Origin: Chloroflexi bacterium 54-19
GTDB lineage: Bacteria; Chloroflexota; Chloroflexia; Chloroheliales; Chloroheliaceae
Assembly: GCA_001898225.1 (NCBI GenBank)
Contig: MKTJ01000044.1
Location: 268,367-332,366, forward strand
Direction: 5' to 3'
DNA length: 64,000 nucleotides
Under the pieces are notes generated by a model. The model had not been told where the DNA came from, made no database searches, and saw nothing but the letters and a program-made list of their open reading frames with translations. Of this stretch, positions 1 to 7,899 are shown piece after piece (the stretch's first letter is position 1; each line of letters opens with the position of its first letter). The position numbers were made by a program, and so were the translations under genes.

Positions 1-486
1 GATGATTTCCTCGAAAAGGCGTTCATAGGCTTTCTTGCGGGCGGCAATCTCGCGGGCGAAGGGTCCGGTGAGATGGACATCCTCGCGGTAAAAGACCTGC
101 ATGGCCGGGGAGCGGTCGGCGGCAACCGCGGAGTGGTGCGCGATAGCCCGGTTCAGTTTATCAGCCGGGGGAATTTCGGCGCGGGCAATCTGGCGCAACG
201 GTTCCTCGGAGACTGCCAGCACCGTCATGAAGATAAGTTTTAGGATTTCTTCTTTGTTTTTGATGTGGTAATAAAGGGCCCCTTTGGTCACGCCCAGGGC
301 CTCGCCAATATCGTCCAGGCTGGTCGCGCCAAAGCCGTTACGGGCGAAAAGGTCGGCGGCAGTACTGATAATAACCTGCTGACTCAACCGGACCCGCGTT
401 TTATCTTCCCTGTTTTCTACCTTCCGGTTAGAACGGGCCGGTTTTGCCGGGGGCGCTTTCTCGCTCAATGTGATTGCCTTTTCCAC
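1..486 (-). CDS. TetR/AcrR family transcriptional regulator (C-terminus cut by window edge)
   Basis: Reading the reverse strand gives a TetR-type repressor of which 162 codons are visible; the ligand-binding C-terminus runs off the window. After a basic N-terminal tail there is the family helix-turn-helix: an S-x-x-x-I-I-x-x-A-x-x-L-F segment, the loop N-G-F-G-A-T-S, then D-D-I-G-E-A-L-G-V-T-K-G-A-L-Y-Y-H, the usual recognition-helix signature. A GTG at 486 opens the frame; a TTG at 468 preceded by GGAAAAGG is an equally credible start. Such proteins repress a nearby transporter or metabolic gene and release DNA on binding a small ligand; the target cannot be told from this fragment. The gene is convergent with nothing and lies 120 bp beyond the stop of the membrane protein next door. 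Confidence 0.85.
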   Translation of the reverse strand, partial: MEKAITLSEKAPPAKPARSNRKVENREDKTRVRLSQQVIISTAADLFARNGFGATSLDDIGEALGVTKGALYYHIKNKEEILKLIFMTVLAVSEEPLRQIARAEIPPADKLNRAIAHHSAVAADRSPAMQVFYREDVHLTGPFAREIAARKKAYERLFEEII

Positions 487-606
487 ACAGATTCTACCGC
501 ATGTTTAAATAAATAATATTTGATTTTAGATTATAGCGGTGGGGCTGTCAATTTGGGAGAGTGTTGAGGGTTCAGTGTTTAGCTTTTAGTGAAATTGGGT
601 TCAAAC

Positions 607-2022
607 TTAAGCACGGGAACCGGCCTGTTTCTTCCAGTAGCGGTAATACCAGAGCATATCCTCAAGCTCGAAAGCCTCAAAGATACTCATGTCGGGCAGG
701 TCCGCCGGGTAGCGGGTGCCCCTGGCGTAGGGGAAGACCGTGTTGGTCAGGTAGGAGCCAAAGAGGGCGCGCTCGGCGGGGGATAGCCCGGTAGCAAAGG
801 CCAGGTTGGGCGATAAATACTGCGACGCCACCAGCGGCTCTATCACTACCGTCGAGGGGTCTTTACCCGGTGCGGATAAACGAGGTAACGGTTTACCGCT
901 CTGGCCGGGCCGGGCATCCAGGTCTCCGAACCCACCCAGGATTTTTGGCTTGTTCGGGTTGGAAATATCTACAAAACGGGGCGACCCGTAAATCTCGATG
1001 TTGCGGGCAATCATATCGGCCATGTCGCTGGCGGTCTGCCGCCACAAAAGGCGGGTGCCGTCGGTGTCGAAAATGTCCTCACCGTCACGCCCCAGCCGGT
1101 AGATATTTTGCAGGAGGGCTTTGTGGACATCCGAGGGCAACAGCGCGAACATATTGCCGTTAAAATCATAGGCCCAGTGGTCGGCGTTGGACCGGGGCGG
1201 CGTAAGTTCAGGGTGTTTGCTGGCAAGCAGTTTCAGGGTCGAGGCGTTGACCGGGATAAACCGGAGCGGGTCCACGCCCAGTTTCCGCCAGACCTTTACC
1301 ACTTTGGCCCGGAGCCGCCCGCTTGCCCCCACCAGGAAGGCTTCCGCGAAAGCCTTGAAGCCGTCCTCGTCGTCGCTGGTTTTGGTAGAGGCAATCTGGA
1401 CCAGTATGGCCCCACAAAAGAGGGTCAGGAGGTCCAGTATGGCCGCCGGGAGAAAGAGAAAGCCGAGGGTCGGGGTGGTCCGGTAGGTTTGCCAGGCCGC
1501 GCCCAGGGTCGCCTTACCGGTCAGGCTGAGAAAGAGCAGCCCTAAATCCAGGGCCACCGTGACTACCAGGGCGCCCAGCACCACACCCCACCAGATAGTG
1601 CTGTGTGGCGGGCGGTCCGGGTCGGGCTCGGCTGGTCTGCCGGGGGTTAAAGGCTGGTCCAGGTCGAGCGGGGTGTCGCCGGTATCAGGCCGGAGGCGGA
1701 TTGCCAGAAAGATTTCGACCAGAAGCAGACCTTGCAGAATGACGGCCAGGACGATAGCGCCGGTATTGGTAAAAAATTGGCGGGTATGGTCGATGGGCGA
1801 GGTATCCGCCAGCAGAGGGACCGTCTTGAGGCCGTTCAGGGCGATAAAGACCGCCATGAAGACCTGGTAGGCCAGGGCTAACCCCAGGGCCAGGTTGAAA
1901 CCCAGGCCAAACTTGCGGACCAGTTGCCACAGTCCGCCTTCAGGAGTTACTTCACCGGGGTCTTTTTCAAAATGTTCGTCCGGGAGGTAGTTGTTAACCC
2001 TTTGCCGGTCTTTTATAGTCAT
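607..2022 (-). CDS. hypothetical multi-pass membrane protein
   Basis: I do not recognise a family. The 471-residue product has four probable membrane segments, at about residues 40-62, 88-108, 144-167 and 185-212, with a Pro/Asp-rich loop (about 111-142) between the second and third. The remaining ~250 residues form a soluble, probably cytoplasmic domain without motifs I can name. The ATG start follows a basic, signal-less N-terminus. It is followed on the same strand by the TetR-type gene and preceded by a 260-bp spacer separating it from the receiver/KaiC pair, so it is probably transcribed alone. GC and codon use match its neighbours. Confidence 0.75.
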   Translation of the reverse strand: MTIKDRQRVNNYLPDEHFEKDPGEVTPEGGLWQLVRKFGLGFNLALGLALAYQVFMAVFIALNGLKTVPLLADTSPIDHTRQFFTNTGAIVLAVILQGLLLVEIFLAIRLRPDTGDTPLDLDQPLTPGRPAEPDPDRPPHSTIWWGVVLGALVVTVALDLGLLFLSLTGKATLGAAWQTYRTTPTLGFLFLPAAILDLLTLFCGAILVQIASTKTSDDEDGFKAFAEAFLVGASGRLRAKVVKVWRKLGVDPLRFIPVNASTLKLLASKHPELTPPRSNADHWAYDFNGNMFALLPSDVHKALLQNIYRLGRDGEDIFDTDGTRLLWRQTASDMADMIARNIEIYGSPRFVDISNPNKPKILGGFGDLDARPGQSGKPLPRLSAPGKDPSTVVIEPLVASQYLSPNLAFATGLSPAERALFGSYLTNTVFPYARGTRYPADLPDMSIFEAFELEDMLWYYRYWKKQAGSRA

Positions 2023-2281
2023 TTACGAACTTCCTCGCTATCCCATTTAGAGACAGCCAAAATTAAAGTCCCGTAAGTGTCCCGTGGGTTCCAGCGAAAA
2101 ACTTAAAACTACTCCCCTACCGCGCAGTCATAAAGAGGAAAAAAGCACTCCTGCAAGAGTTACCACACAATTCTTAAGTTGAGTATAACCCTTTCGGCGA
2201 GAACTTGCAATAAGACATAAAGGTTATTTTGATGAGAGAAAAAAGCGAGACTCGCTTCCTGGGACGGCACCACCCGGTAAA

Positions 2282-2629
2282 TCAGGTGAGCTCGACCAGG
2301 AGGTCTTCGATAGTGATTAAATCGTAGGGCTTGGAGAGATAGGCGTCGGCCTTTGGTTCGAAACGGCGGTTTATCGGGGCAGCGCTAATCAGCACCACTT
2401 TTGTGTTGCTCAGTTCAGGCCGGGTCTTTACCTCCGTGAGCAGTTGATAGCCGTCCATCACCGGCATCATCACATCGGAAATAATTAGGGCCGGAAATTC
2501 CTTTTCAACCGTCTTTAGAGCCTGCTCCCCGTTCTCGGCCAACAAGACTTTATGACCCTGCTCCTCGACGATTTGCTGTAACAGAAATAGCAGGCTCTGT
2601 TCATCATCCACAATAAGTACTTTAGCCAC
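2282..2629 (-). CDS. single-domain response regulator (CheY-like receiver)
   Basis: A stand-alone receiver domain of 115 residues with no output domain. The acidic pair D8-D9, the phospho-acceptor D52 (in I-I-S-D-V-M-M-P), the conserved hydroxyl S82 and the K100-P101 pair are all present, so it should be phosphorylatable. It starts 42 bp after the stop of the KaiC-like ATPase on the same strand, and the two are very likely co-transcribed. KaiC-like ATPases and receiver or kinase proteins are often encoded together, so a signalling partnership is reasonable but inferred. No histidine kinase is visible nearby. Confidence 0.93.
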   Translation of the reverse strand: MAKVLIVDDEQSLLFLLQQIVEEQGHKVLLAENGEQALKTVEKEFPALIISDVMMPVMDGYQLLTEVKTRPELSNTKVVLISAAPINRRFEPKADAYLSKPYDLITIEDLLVELT

Positions 2630-2671
2630 TTATACTCTTCTTTGACACGCTTATTACCAAAGCTCTTTTAT

Positions 2672-4252
2672 TTAATTATCCTGGTCGAAGCCGCCTGCTA
2701 AACCGGAAACCGGCGCACCTTCTCCCCCATCATACACTTGAATATTTATCCCGGTATCCGGCTCAATCGTAAATTCCTTGGGCTCTGAGTCATGCGAGCT
2801 ATCCCGCATCTGTAAGATTGAAATGACCCGGACAAATTTATTTTGCCGTTCTAACTGGCGTAATAAAATCAGGTTTTCGGCCAGGATTGCAAGCGGAGTA
2901 TTGCTAAAATCAAGTTCTGTGCCAATTATCTTGCTGATTTTATAGGTATAAATGGTTGTTATGTTCTTCTCTTTGGAAAACCCGACCAGCGCTGCCAGGT
3001 AATCGTGGGTCCGATTACCAAAACGGCTGGCTTCCTCAACCTCTAAAACCCCATCCACGACAAAGCGTTGGACCCCGTGTTGCTCCACTTCCTCGTTTAT
3101 ACGAGCGGCCAATACATCCGGTTCAAGTTGAATCGGAGCAATGTTCAATAAGGTTATCAGGCCGTTTTCGACCGCTCTCCGCAAATCCAACCCAAAGCGT
3201 TCGGCTTTGATGAATAGCTGGGCCGCGCTTTCATAAAATCCGACATATAATCCCGGCTGACCCTGATGCGCGCCCTCAATGAGGTAACTTAAGCATAGCA
3301 GTGTTTTGCCTACTCCCAGCGACCCGGCCAACAAAGTTGTAGACCCTTTGGGTAACCCCCCGCCCAACATCTTCTCCAGGGCGGGTATGCCGAACCCTAC
3401 TCTTGTATCGGTAGAGCCGGCCCCAGGATAACTCAGCAATTGGGGTGCCAGCGATTCGAAACGGGGGTAAATTGTCCAGCCTTTTTTGGAAATGTCATAT
3501 GTATGCAGACCCCGGACCTGGCGTAACCCGCGAATCTTGCGGACTTCGACCCGGTTGTATACCCGGGGCCCTTCCACGACATTATAGAGGCCGATAATGA
3601 CATCGGCGATAGTCAGGTCACCTTCCGAGCCGGTCTCCGTAAGGCTCCGTTCGAGCGAAATAACCGCCGTAACTCCCAGCAGGTTTAACTGGGCCGATAG
3701 CCGGTAAAGAAAGCGGCGGATTGAATCCGGGTTGGCGGCCAATCCTTCCAGGGCTCGAAAACCGTCAATACAGACAAACCCGGCGTTTTCGTGCCGCACC
3801 GTATCCACTATCAGGTTGGCAACTTTATCCAGGCCTTCATCCATCACACTGGTTAGCGAAAGTAGCCGGATGTCCTCCACGAAAAAGCTTTCGTCAAAAA
3901 AATCCATCTGACTGATGTGCTCGATAAGTTTATCGTGCGGTTCGGAGAGGGTGCTGAAGTAGATGGCTTTAGACCGGGCCCGTTCGGAACTTTTGCGAGG
4001 GTTTTTCTTTTTACCGGACGGACCGATGGCAAGGGTAGGCGGTTCCTGGGTGGATACGGCCCCGGCGGTTTCGGGCTGGCGGCGGATTTCCTGCTGTCTC
4101 CGGGCCCAGGCGAAACATAATTGTTGAATCATAAGGGTTTTGCCTGTGCCGGGGTTGCCAATTAACATAACAAGGCTACCCACAGGTATTCCACCGCCCA
4201 GGACCGTATCAAACCCTGGAATCCCGGTGTTCATCACTTTTATTTCTTTCAA
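2672..4252 (-). CDS. KaiC-like double-domain RecA-superfamily ATPase
   Basis: This 526-residue protein has two tandem KaiC/RadA-type ATPase domains. Walker A is G-N-P-G-T-G-K-T at 32-39 in the first and G-S-L-G-V-G-K-T at 310-317 in the second, each preceded by the G-[IF]-P-x-[LF]-[DE] ... L-G-G-G lead-in seen in KaiC. The first domain carries a basic, Pro/Ser/Lys-rich insertion at about 50-95, directly after the Walker A helix, absent from ordinary KaiC. The glutamate region is present in single-E form in each domain (T-L-S-E-P and F-Y-E-S). No kaiA or kaiB is nearby, so this is better viewed as a KaiC-family signal-transduction ATPase than as a cyanobacterial-type clock. A receiver gene follows closely. 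Confidence 0.9.
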   Translation of the reverse strand: MKEIKVMNTGIPGFDTVLGGGIPVGSLVMLIGNPGTGKTLMIQQLCFAWARRQQEIRRQPETAGAVSTQEPPTLAIGPSGKKKNPRKSSERARSKAIYFSTLSEPHDKLIEHISQMDFFDESFFVEDIRLLSLTSVMDEGLDKVANLIVDTVRHENAGFVCIDGFRALEGLAANPDSIRRFLYRLSAQLNLLGVTAVISLERSLTETGSEGDLTIADVIIGLYNVVEGPRVYNRVEVRKIRGLRQVRGLHTYDISKKGWTIYPRFESLAPQLLSYPGAGSTDTRVGFGIPALEKMLGGGLPKGSTTLLAGSLGVGKTLLCLSYLIEGAHQGQPGLYVGFYESAAQLFIKAERFGLDLRRAVENGLITLLNIAPIQLEPDVLAARINEEVEQHGVQRFVVDGVLEVEEASRFGNRTHDYLAALVGFSKEKNITTIYTYKISKIIGTELDFSNTPLAILAENLILLRQLERQNKFVRVISILQMRDSSHDSEPKEFTIEPDTGINIQVYDGGEGAPVSGLAGGFDQDN

Positions 4253-4547
4253 AGGTGCGTTCTTTCTGCTTGTACTGGAACTGGCTGGGTAGAAACTTTC
4301 AAGGAACTTTTAAATAGAGCTGTTTCCGGGACAACCCCTTAATCCCGGTATTTTAGGGTGCAAAACTAATCAGGGCAAAATTTCAAATTGAACACTTTCA
4401 GTACAATATTATAACTTGCAAGTTTTTTTTCTACAACTTGAGTACGAATCGCTTTATTCTGAAAGGTTTTTACCGCTATTTCAGGTCTGTTTGTGGAATA
4501 GCCCAATAACCCCTCGGCCCTGGTCTTTTGACCGTACCGCACGGGTA
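4253..4547. other. divergent intergenic region, no gene seen
   Basis: AT-rich spacer between the reverse-strand KaiC-like gene and the forward KGG gene. It should hold the promoter of the KaiC-like/receiver pair, but I could not identify a convincing reverse-strand -35/-10 pair. No open frame with a ribosome-binding site is visible. Confidence 0.5.
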
Positions 4548-4576
4548 TTGACCCGGCGCATAAATTGTATTATACT
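4548..4576 (+). promoter_or_regulatory. sigma-70-type promoter of the KGG-repeat gene
   Basis: TTGACC (4548-4553) and TATACT (4571-4576) are separated by exactly 17 bp and lie about 50 bp ahead of the start codon, a near-consensus housekeeping promoter. Confidence 0.75.
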
Positions 4577-4628
4577 ATAAACAGCTAATCAATTAGCGAT
4601 AGTTGGTATTATCTTGAGGAGAAAGAAT

Positions 4629-5276
4629 ATGGCGAGCCAGGATGATGAAATGAACTTAAATATTAACGATGAAAACTTTAATGACTTTTTAGGGTCGCCT
4701 GAAGAATTTGAAAATAATAAAAAAATAAATAAGACTAATGAATTAATTACCGCCTCAAACCTTGATTTAGAGGACTCGGACGAAGCCGATTATCACGTCC
4801 GGGCGGGCCGGATTGGCGGTGAAACCACCAAGCAACGCCACCGCGACAGCAATTTTTATAAACAGATCGGGTCGCTGGGTGGCGCGACCACTATGGCCCG
4901 GCACGGCCAGGATTATAGCGAAAGACGTAAAAAAGGCGGCCTGACCACTCGTGAACGCTACGGTGAGGAATATTACCAGGCTATCGCCGCGAAAGCGGCC
5001 CGTACCAAGCAGGATGCGACCCGTTTGCGAAATGAAGCAATCAAAGCTTTGATGGCGGCCGGTTTCAAAATTCCGACCATCATAAAACTAACCGTTAAAG
5101 ACCTGGAGGAAAACGCCCGGTTGCATAACCTGGTGGGCGAATCCGCCGCTTTGCAGGACTATATCCAGAACCGCCTGGAAACCGAAAGCGATGTCGAACT
5201 CTTATTTGTATCCCAGTCCGGTAAACCGCTATCGTTAGCCAATACCTATACCGTTATGGAAAGGCATAAAGGCTAA
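4629..5276 (+). CDS. KGG-repeat stress-type protein with tyrosine-recombinase-like C-terminal tail
   Basis: The start is ATG 4629, with GAGGAG 8 nt upstream; an in-frame TTG at 4614 overlaps that site and is rejected. The 215-residue product starts with an acidic Asn/Asp-rich stretch (1-55). Then come KGG-type repeats at about 60-64 (G-R-I-G-G), 81-85 (G-S-L-G-G) and 101-104 (K-K-G-G), each followed by the hydrophilic H-x-x-x-F/Y spacer known from GsiB/con-10-like general stress proteins. The last 80 residues are different: 132-160 and 192-213 (ending L-F-V-S-Q-S-G-K-P-L-S ... M-E-R-H) resemble the opening strand-helix and later hairpin of tyrosine-recombinase catalytic domains. The active-site Arg is Lys, and the HxxR/Tyr part is missing. 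KGG assignment is fairly safe; the recombinase resemblance is an eye-level comparison. Confidence 0.8.
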   Translation: MASQDDEMNLNINDENFNDFLGSPEEFENNKKINKTNELITASNLDLEDSDEADYHVRAGRIGGETTKQRHRDSNFYKQIGSLGGATTMARHGQDYSERRKKGGLTTRERYGEEYYQAIAAKAARTKQDATRLRNEAIKALMAAGFKIPTIIKLTVKDLEENARLHNLVGESAALQDYIQNRLETESDVELLFVSQSGKPLSLANTYTVMERHKG

Positions 5277-5313
5277 ATTTTCTCAGAGTGTGATGAAGGT
5301 CACGCTTAAAGGC

Positions 5314-5341
5314 TTGACAAACCCCTATTATCTGATATAAT
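5314..5341 (+). promoter_or_regulatory. consensus sigma-70 promoter
   Basis: TTGACA (5314-5319) and TATAAT (5336-5341), both perfect consensus hexamers, are separated by 16 bp. The implied transcript starts near 5348 and would run about 400 nt to the intrinsic terminator at 5713-5748. This is the strongest promoter match I see in the window. Confidence 0.85.
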
Positions 5342-5425
5342 ACAACCAGCTAAGAAATCTTAGCGAATGGTCCCGCTCGGCCAGGACCCGGGTTAAGGCC
5401 CAAAGAAAGAAAGGAGTAGAAGCAA

Positions 5426-5668
5426 TTGGCAAGAATTTCTGGAATTGAAATCATTGAAACCCGCGCACGCGGCACAGCTTTGCCGACCGGCTTTTACTCC
5501 GGCGGTCCGGCCCTCGCTGACCGTTGCAAGGGGAATAATTTTCTTAATCAAAAGCGACTTTTCCGTCCCGGCCAGGGAACGGCTAACCTTACAAACCCGG
5601 ATTGGTTTATCCAGGGAAGGTCACGCGCAGGGCGACTCGCCCGGCTCGGACCTCCTTTAGCGAGCTAA
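5426..5668 (+). CDS. possible small protein or structured RNA in a short transcription unit
   Basis: Within the unit bounded by the consensus promoter and a strong terminator, a TTG codon follows AAGGAG by 9 nt and opens an 80-codon frame. The first residues, M-A-R-I-S-G-I-E-I, look like the N-terminus of ribosomal protein S13 (family pattern M-A-R-I-S-G-V-[DE]-[IL]). After about 25 residues the sequence becomes a Gly/Pro/Arg-rich run with no S13 motifs. It could be a decayed rpsM copy, a small novel protein, or chance overlap with a non-coding RNA. A second frame (5445-5660) is equally open, which argues against confident coding. No tmRNA or RNase P landmarks were found in the transcript. 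Confidence 0.3.
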   Translation: MARISGIEIIETRARGTALPTGFYSGGPALADRCKGNNFLNQKRLFRPGQGTANLTNPDWFIQGRSRAGRLARLGPPLAS

Positions 5669-5712
5669 ATCTCCGGTCAGAGGGTTAACCTCCCGGACCC
5701 GCAAAGGAAAGG

Positions 5713-5748
5713 CGCGATTGATGAGAAAAATCATCAGTCGCGTTTTTT
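5713..5748 (+). terminator. intrinsic terminator
   Basis: A 12-bp stem (5713-5724 with 5731-5742, one G-T pair) closes a six-base loop and is followed by six T residues. It ends the short unit driven by the promoter at 5314-5341. Confidence 0.9.
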
Positions 5749-5852
5749 AATGCCGGAAAAACAGCACTTTATAGTGCGGATAGCGATAGTAATATACACG
5801 CAAGTAACCAGGAACTTATAACCGAGAAGCAGTTAATCGAAAGGAAAAAACA

Positions 5853-6056
5853 GTGGAACAGCATCTGAATATCCTGTTTAGCGCTCACTCTACCAGCGAA
5901 CGCTATCAAAAACAGGCCGCGCACTTCCGGCTGGTGAAGGAAGCCCGGCTCGCCCAGGCGAACACCCGGCCCTCCCTCAAACAGCTTTTAGGCCTCCAGC
6001 TTATCGCTTTTGGCCGCAAGCTCGCGCAGGATACTAAACCGGCCTTTGTTGAGTAA
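5853..6056 (+). CDS. small hypothetical protein, 67 aa
   Basis: A GTG start preceded by AAAGGAAAA gives a 67-residue basic, helical, soluble protein with an S-E-R-Y-x-x-Q-A-x-H-F-R-L-x-x-E-A-R segment typical of short amphipathic-helix proteins. I do not recognise a family. It lies between two intrinsic terminators (5748 and 6287), consistent with an independent small gene. Coding is supported by the ribosome-binding site and a plausible amino-acid composition, not by homology. Confidence 0.5.
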   Translation: MEQHLNILFSAHSTSERYQKQAAHFRLVKEARLAQANTRPSLKQLLGLQLIAFGRKLAQDTKPAFVE

Positions 6057-6116
6057 GTCTTAAGTGGATGAAGAACATGCTTAAACCAAATTTACTCGAC
6101 ATTTGTCCCGAAAAAA

Positions 6117-6179
6117 CCGCTCCGCTTACCCACTTACCCGTGAATTTCTCGTTTTCACAGGGGTGGGTGGCGAGAGCGG
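6117..6179 (+). ncRNA. long imperfect hairpin in a transcribed leader/trailer
   Basis: The segment 6117-6133 pairs with 6163-6179: six pairs CCGCTC/GAGCGG, then ten more with one bulge on each side, leaving a 29-nt AT-rich loop that itself has short GTGA/TCAC pairing. It lies between the small gene ending at 6056 and the terminator at 6251-6287, so it is probably part of an RNA. A short open frame across it (6068-6259) lacks a good ribosome-binding site; I prefer a structural-RNA reading. The function is unknown. Confidence 0.35.
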
Positions 6180-6250
6180 AACAGACAGCAAATTATAAAA
6201 ACCTCTATAACCGCAAACGAGACCTCTCAAAAAATCTTCAAATACCACAG

Positions 6251-6287
6251 CCGGGGTAGACATCCAAAGACACCCCGGTTTTTTTTT
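6251..6287 (+). terminator. intrinsic terminator
   Basis: CCGGGGT (6251-6257) and ACCCCGG (6272-6278) form a 7-bp GC-rich stem followed by nine T residues. It closes the small forward unit above. Confidence 0.9.
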
Positions 6288-6310
6288 GCCCGTTTTTCAA
6301 GTTGTGCGTG

Positions 6311-6348
6311 AAAAAAAAGAGGCCCAACCGGAAACCGGCTGAGCCCTC
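6311..6348 (-). terminator. intrinsic terminator of the VWA lipoprotein gene
   Basis: Read on the reverse strand, GAGGGCTCAGCCGG pairs with CCGGTTGGGCCTC (with G-T pairs) and is followed by eight T residues. It lies 50 bp beyond the stop of the convergent lipoprotein gene. Confidence 0.9.
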
Positions 6349-6396
6349 ATGAAATTCACGTTTTACGTTCAACGTTCAACGTTTTTCGATTATGGC

Positions 6397-7899
6397 TTAC
6401 TGGGTTAAATTGTTTAATTCCTGCCGGACAATCCCGACCACAATCTGGTCCAGGGTTTGCTCGTTATAAGCGATACCGGTGTTGCTGGCCGGACCACCGC
6501 TGCCGGAGCGGTTTTCGTCACCGCCCCTGGTGATAAAGATGTACTGGGCCAGGGTAATTTCGGCCAACTGGCGGAAGATGTACTCACCCGGCGGGGTCAG
6601 ACCGCTGGCCCCAATCGTATAGACCTTGATACCCTGCCGTACCGCGTCCACCAGTTCGTTGGTGTATTTATAGTCCTTGGGATAATCGAGGTGGGGTGGG
6701 GCATCGGCCACCAGGAAGGCCAGGCGCAGGGCGTCGCCGCTGCTCCAATTCATATCGTTGACCGCCACATGAAGCGCCTCGTTGAGCGATTCGGGGTAGT
6801 CGCCGCCGCCGCCCGCCGAAATCGAGTTGAGAAAATTGCTAAAGTCGCCCAGGTTCTCGGTAAAGCCATACTTGCGGGTAACGTAGCTGTCGCCCCGGTC
6901 CCGGTAGGTCACGATACCAAAGCGCAGCCGAGGCTGACCCGGCAGGGCTGTAATCTGGTAGGCAATATCGCTGATGGTCTGCTGTATCCGCCGGATTTCC
7001 CCGCCCATGCTGCCGGTCGAGTCGAGCAGGAACAGGAGGTCGAGGGTAGTCGAAGCATTCTGCTGGTTGCGGAAGGAGCCGTTCAGGTTAAGGGTCCAGT
7101 TCGCACCGATAAAGAGGTTCTGGTTATAGCCCTGGTTCTGGTTCTGGTCCTGGCGTTGGAACGAGCGGGTCAGGGTCTGGCCGTCCTTTTCAGCCGTGAC
7201 ATCAAAAGTGCTGACCTGGGCCGCCGAGGGTAAAGTTTTTGGGAAAAACAGCACCTGGCCGTTCGAGTAGGTCTTGCCCTGGAAGATCAGGGTCTGGTTG
7301 GTGTAGATTTTTACCGTGGCATTGGAGACGGTCCGGCCATTGCCGTCCACCACGTTGATGATATAGCGTTCGCTCACGTCAAGCGGCCAAACATCCTGGC
7401 TGCGATAACCCTGGAGGTACTGCATATATTCGGTAAAATTAACATTATCATCTACGGCCCCGGCCTTGAGGGGCTGCTGATTATAGACCGGCTGGTTGGG
7501 TTTAGAGTAGCTGCTGCCGGGGGTTGCTGCCGGGGCCGGGTACACTTCGGACGACCCCCCCGCGCTATCCGAGGAAGCGGCGGCAGCGGCTGCCGTGGTC
7601 GAAGCGGCGGTGGTGGCAGTGGCGGCGGTAGTTGAAGCGCCGGACCCGGTGTCAGAACTGCCTGAGGCTGACGTGGTGGCTGCTGCCGCCGTAGTCGAAG
7701 CAGCGGTGGTTCCGGGGGCGGTCGCGTTTGTGGTAGGGGCGGTAGAAGTGGTACCGCCGGGAGTGGCCGGTTCGTAAATTGGAGTTGCCGTGGGATTGGT
7801 CCTGGTGGCCGATTCTCCGCCGCATGCGGCCAGTATAGAGGATAGACTCAGACACACCAGCATAAAAAGGGTAGCCCAAAGTAAAGGCCGTTTTTGCAT
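6397..7899 (-). CDS. VWA-domain lipoprotein
   Basis: A 500-residue exported lipoprotein. It has a hydrophobic signal (about 8-25), a lipobox L-A-A-C with C26 as lipidation site, and then a ~100-residue Ala/Thr/Ser-rich low-complexity linker (about 30-120) that would hold the domain away from the membrane. Residues ~160-265 look like a beta-sandwich (carboxypeptidase-regulatory-like) segment. From about 285 there is a von Willebrand factor A domain with the metal-site motif D-S-T-G-S and a G-G-D-Y-P-E-S-L loop. VWA domains bind protein ligands through Mg2+. The ATG is preceded by GAAAGGAG. Neighbours are unrelated, so the partner is unknown. Confidence 0.9.
   Translation of the reverse strand: MQKRPLLWATLFMLVCLSLSSILAACGGESATRTNPTATPIYEPATPGGTTSTAPTTNATAPGTTAASTTAAAATTSASGSSDTGSGASTTAATATTAASTTAAAAAASSDSAGGSSEVYPAPAATPGSSYSKPNQPVYNQQPLKAGAVDDNVNFTEYMQYLQGYRSQDVWPLDVSERYIINVVDGNGRTVSNATVKIYTNQTLIFQGKTYSNGQVLFFPKTLPSAAQVSTFDVTAEKDGQTLTRSFQRQDQNQNQGYNQNLFIGANWTLNLNGSFRNQQNASTTLDLLFLLDSTGSMGGEIRRIQQTISDIAYQITALPGQPRLRFGIVTYRDRGDSYVTRKYGFTENLGDFSNFLNSISAGGGGDYPESLNEALHVAVNDMNWSSGDALRLAFLVADAPPHLDYPKDYKYTNELVDAVRQGIKVYTIGASGLTPPGEYIFRQLAEITLAQYIFITRGGDENRSGSGGPASNTGIAYNEQTLDQIVVGIVRQELNNLTQ

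Noticed and set aside
4614..4628. TTG start giving five extra residues on the KGG protein
   Set aside because: This codon overlaps the ribosome-binding site GAGGAG that serves ATG 4629.
5348..5748. tmRNA or RNase P RNA as the product of the strong 400-nt unit
   Set aside because: I found neither the tRNA-like ends and tag region of tmRNA nor the conserved core sequences of RNase P RNA.
6068..6259. 63-codon forward frame after the 67-aa gene
   Set aside because: It runs through both arms of a strong hairpin, lacks a ribosome-binding site and has no protein-like pattern; a structured RNA is more likely.
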